From assembly GCF_010728325.1 (NCBI RefSeq), contig NZ_AP022570.1, positions 434,001-498,000 of the forward strand: 64,000 bases of DNA. The letters run 5' to 3'. Positions within the stretch are counted from its first letter, which is position 1, and every line of letters begins with the position of its first letter. The position numbers and the translations under genes are program-made. The stretch is from Mycolicibacterium poriferae. GTDB taxonomy: Bacteria > Actinomycetota > Actinomycetes > Mycobacteriales > Mycobacteriaceae. This document shows positions 62,209 to 64,000 of this stretch, in pieces. The notes below the pieces were generated by a model. That model did not search any database and was not told the DNA's origin. It was given only the letters and a program-made list of their open reading frames with translations.

Positions 62209-62907
62209 ATGGATGCGCCCGAGCGCGAGAGCCGCGAGCGGTCAGAAGAACCGGTCAACCGGCTGGAACGGCGCAAGATGCGGACCCGGGCCGCCCTCAT
62301 CCGTGCCGCCCAGGGATTCATCGCCCGAAACAGGATGGACGTACCGGTCCTGGAGATCACTCAAGCTGCCGACGTCGGAATGGGTTCGTTCTACAACCAC
62401 TTCGGCAGCAAGGAGGAGTTGTTCGAAGCTGCCGTGACCGACGCCCTCGACAGGTTCGGGGCTCTGCTGGACGGTCTCACGTCATCGACAACCGACCCCG
62501 CGGAGGCCTTCGCGGCCAGATTCCGCCTCAGTGGCCGGCTGTTTCGACACCGCCCGCAGGAGGCCGCGCTGCTGCTGGCCAATGGCAGCTCGCTGATCCT
62601 GTCCGAACGCGGCCTGTCTCCCCGCGCGCAGCGAGACATCACGACGGCGATCGAGCAGGGCCGCTTCACGATCGGTGATCCCGAGTTGGGCCTCGCAGTC
62701 GCCGGCGGTGCGTTGTTCGGTCTGGGCGCACTGCTGCGTGACCGTCCCGACCGGGACGTGGACGCCACGGTGGACGAGATGACCGAGAAGGTGCTGCGCA
62801 TGTTCGGTATGACGCCGAAGCAGGCGCAGGCTCTGTGCCGTAAACCATTACCCGATCTGTCGTCGTTGCACGAATCGCCGGTCGACTGGCCGACGCCGCG
62901 GCGGTGA
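62209..62907 (+). CDS. TetR family transcriptional regulator
   Basis: This 232-residue regulator has the TetR DNA-binding domain at about residues 22-70 (RRKMRTRAALIRAAQGFIAR, then AADVGMGSFYNHFGSKEELF). Its C-terminal domain is unassigned. ATG 62209 is chosen from context; the frame is open upstream, but that is shadow of the dioxygenase gene. It faces the catabolic operon across two matching palindromes and probably represses it until an aromatic inducer binds. Confidence 0.9.
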   Translation: MDAPERESRERSEEPVNRLERRKMRTRAALIRAAQGFIARNRMDVPVLEITQAADVGMGSFYNHFGSKEELFEAAVTDALDRFGALLDGLTSSTTDPAEAFAARFRLSGRLFRHRPQEAALLLANGSSLILSERGLSPRAQRDITTAIEQGRFTIGDPELGLAVAGGALFGLGALLRDRPDRDVDATVDEMTEKVLRMFGMTPKQAQALCRKPLPDLSSLHESPVDWPTPRR

Positions 62908-62920
62908 ATCGGGTCTGCTG

Positions 62921-62945
62921 GGCGGGCGCGGCGAGGAGGCCCGCC
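62921..62945 (+). terminator. Stem-loop after the TetR gene
   Basis: GGCGGGC (62921-62927) and GCCCGCC (62939-62945) form a 7-bp stem with an 11-nt loop, 13 bp after the TetR stop. No T-run follows, which is common for mycobacterial terminators. Confidence 0.45.
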
Positions 62946-63083
62946 GCCCATTCTCACCGGACGGCCGCCGGTCCGTGCAGCACAGCCGGCGGCGGTCGGT
63001 GTCGTACCCAGGTGCTGTGATCGACGTCCGCCGCCGCGGCGTGGCGCCACTATCAACAGCTGTCACTTTGTTAACATCCCGCC

Positions 63084-63890
63084 GTGCCGGAGACACCATG
63101 GGCCAGAGCTGAGCAACGCTCGCGCCCGGTAAACCGGCGACAAGCACTGCGCATCGCGGCCGCCATGTCCGCGCTCGCCGGGTTCGGCGCCGCGTCCACC
63201 CACCGAGCGCCCGAGGCGTCCGCAGCGCTGCCGACGCTCATCGACTACGCCATGCGCCAGATACCGGCACAGGACATCCGCGCCGCCGGCCACGCCGGTG
63301 TGATCAACTACGTCTCCACGTCACGACCAGGATCGAACTTCGGCGCCAAGCCGATCACCCTGCCCTATGCCCGCTCGCTCAACGCAGCGGGGCTGGCCAT
63401 CGTCAGCAACTACCAGTACGGGAAGCCCGGCGGGACGGCGCCATCGGACTTCACCCGCGGTTATGCCGGCGGGGTCGCCGATGCGCGCACCGCGTGGGCG
63501 CTGCACACCGCAGCAGGCGGCGGCCGCAGCGCACCGATCTTCTTCAGCGTCGACGACGACATCGACCGCACCGCATGGAACGACCTGGCACTGCCGTGGT
63601 TTCGCGGCATCAACTCCGTCCTGGGCGCGCAGCGCACGGGCGTCTACGGCGGCGTCAACACCTGCCAGTGGGCCGCAGCCGACGGGGTCATCGGGCGATC
63701 GCTGTCACCGGGGCACGTGTGGGCATGGCAGACCCGATCCTGGTCTCGCGGTCAGATCTACCCGGCAGCAGTGCTCTACCAACGCATCATCGACACCGCC
63801 TCGAATCCCGGCCCGATCGTCGGCGGCATCCGCGTCGATGTGAACGACGTGCTGGCCCAGGACTGCGGCCAGTGGAGTCTTCACCCCTGA
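63084..63890 (+). CDS. Tat-exported DUF1906 protein (Rv2525c-like)
   Basis: This 268-residue protein has a twin-arginine signal (NRRQALRIAAAMSALAGFGA) and a DUF1906 glycoside-hydrolase-like TIM barrel. Family landmarks are FDIRAAGH-like QDIRAAGHAGVINYVSTSR, FFSVDDDID, GVYGGVNTCQWA and VWAWQTRSWS. Rv2525c of the tubercle bacillus is a Tat substrate linked to cell wall properties. It probably acts on a cell-envelope glycan, although enzymatic activity is not proven. The start is GTG 63084. Confidence 0.85.
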   Translation: MPETPWARAEQRSRPVNRRQALRIAAAMSALAGFGAASTHRAPEASAALPTLIDYAMRQIPAQDIRAAGHAGVINYVSTSRPGSNFGAKPITLPYARSLNAAGLAIVSNYQYGKPGGTAPSDFTRGYAGGVADARTAWALHTAAGGGRSAPIFFSVDDDIDRTAWNDLALPWFRGINSVLGAQRTGVYGGVNTCQWAAADGVIGRSLSPGHVWAWQTRSWSRGQIYPAAVLYQRIIDTASNPGPIVGGIRVDVNDVLAQDCGQWSLHP

Positions 63891-63900
63891 GCGCTGCAGC

Positions 63901-64000
63901 TCACCCGGGTGTCGTGGTGATGTGAACGTGGTCGTAGTGCCCGTAGCCTGAGGCTTGCGGACCGGCCGGCGTGTAGTACGTGCCGCGCCAGATCACGTCC
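63901..64000 (-). CDS. C-terminal end of a secreted protein (partial)
   Basis: Only the last 32 residues are visible before the window edge, ending GYGHYDHVHITTTPG. The HYDHVH pattern is typical of the ARB_07466-like C-terminal domain found in secreted mycobacterial proteins with a possible metal or peptidase-type site. The gene continues upstream beyond the window. It converges with the DUF1906 gene, 10 bp between stops. The identification rests on a short motif. Confidence 0.55.
   Translation of the reverse strand, partial: DVIWRGTYYTPAGPQASGYGHYDHVHITTTPG

Noticed and set aside
63888..63903. Small hairpin formed by the two convergent stop codons (TGAGC/GCTCA)
   Set aside because: A 5-bp stem is too weak to call a terminator; it is probably incidental.

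Overview
The window is high-GC, gene-dense actinobacterial DNA. The gene set points to a fast-growing mycobacterium (Mycolicibacterium-like): a DesA3-type desaturase with its reductase partner, a fused HadA/HadB-like dehydratase, an Rv2525c-like Tat protein, an LppW-like lipoprotein, a DUF3159 protein, a secreted GH6 cellulase and an NDH-2. I see no tRNA, rRNA, CRISPR array, insertion sequence, integrase or phage gene. The species call is inference from family content, not a database match.

Layout. 1-3.6 kb is a sugar and glycolipid block: a UDP-sulfoquinovose-synthase-like enzyme cut by the window edge, a methyltransferase, GtrA, a GT2 glycosyltransferase and an epimerase. 3.6-7.9 kb holds a flavodoxin-fold reductase, an arylsulfatase and a small membrane protein, facing a TetR gene across two palindromic operators. 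7.9-12.8 kb carries redox genes: an FMN-fold protein with an AhpD-like protein opposite a CGNR regulator, a GH6 cellulase, and an OhrR-like regulator with DoxX and tandem operators. 12.9-17.7 kb is a co-directional run that I consider one of the two most interesting loci. It has a structured leader, an 82-residue peptide made almost wholly of three 23-residue repeats, a JmjC/cupin oxygenase, a sucrase/ferredoxin-like Fe-S protein, a proteasome-beta-like Ntn hydrolase with an intact catalytic triad, a membrane adenylate cyclase and a hemerythrin protein. 17.9-23 kb has an atypical SDR, a large secreted protein with an acidic low-complexity region, an epimerase, a zinc ribbon and the Had-like dehydratase.

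23.1-33.0 kb is a compact minus-strand biosynthetic operon: flavin halogenase-like enzyme, a 1,850-residue KS-AT-DH-KR-ACP polyketide synthase, a two-gene ABC exporter and a TcmP-like O-methyltransferase. Its simplest reading is synthesis, halogenation, methylation and export of a small, probably aromatic, polyketide. 33.3-41.9 kb is mixed metabolism (MOSC, FAD monooxygenase, cation/proton antiporter with a TetR gene, S9 peptidase, DUF3159, DCC protein, NDH-2). 42-46 kb has an SLC13 transporter and the desaturase-reductase pair with a palindromic operator. 46.4-52.8 kb has a hemerythrin protein, a large SARP/AfsR-type regulator, and a VWA/DUF202 operon divergent from an NrtR-like Nudix regulator. 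52.8-57.2 kb has small envelope proteins, an isolated lycopene cyclase, an APC permease and an LppW-like lipoprotein. 57.2-62.9 kb is a catabolic operon (extradiol dioxygenase-like, fumarylacetoacetate-hydrolase-like, FAD hydroxylase, P450) opposite its TetR regulator. The window ends with a Tat-exported DUF1906 protein and the tail of another secreted protein.

Gene starts were chosen by hand from start codons, ribosome binding sites and overlaps. Several minus-strand genes begin with GTG.
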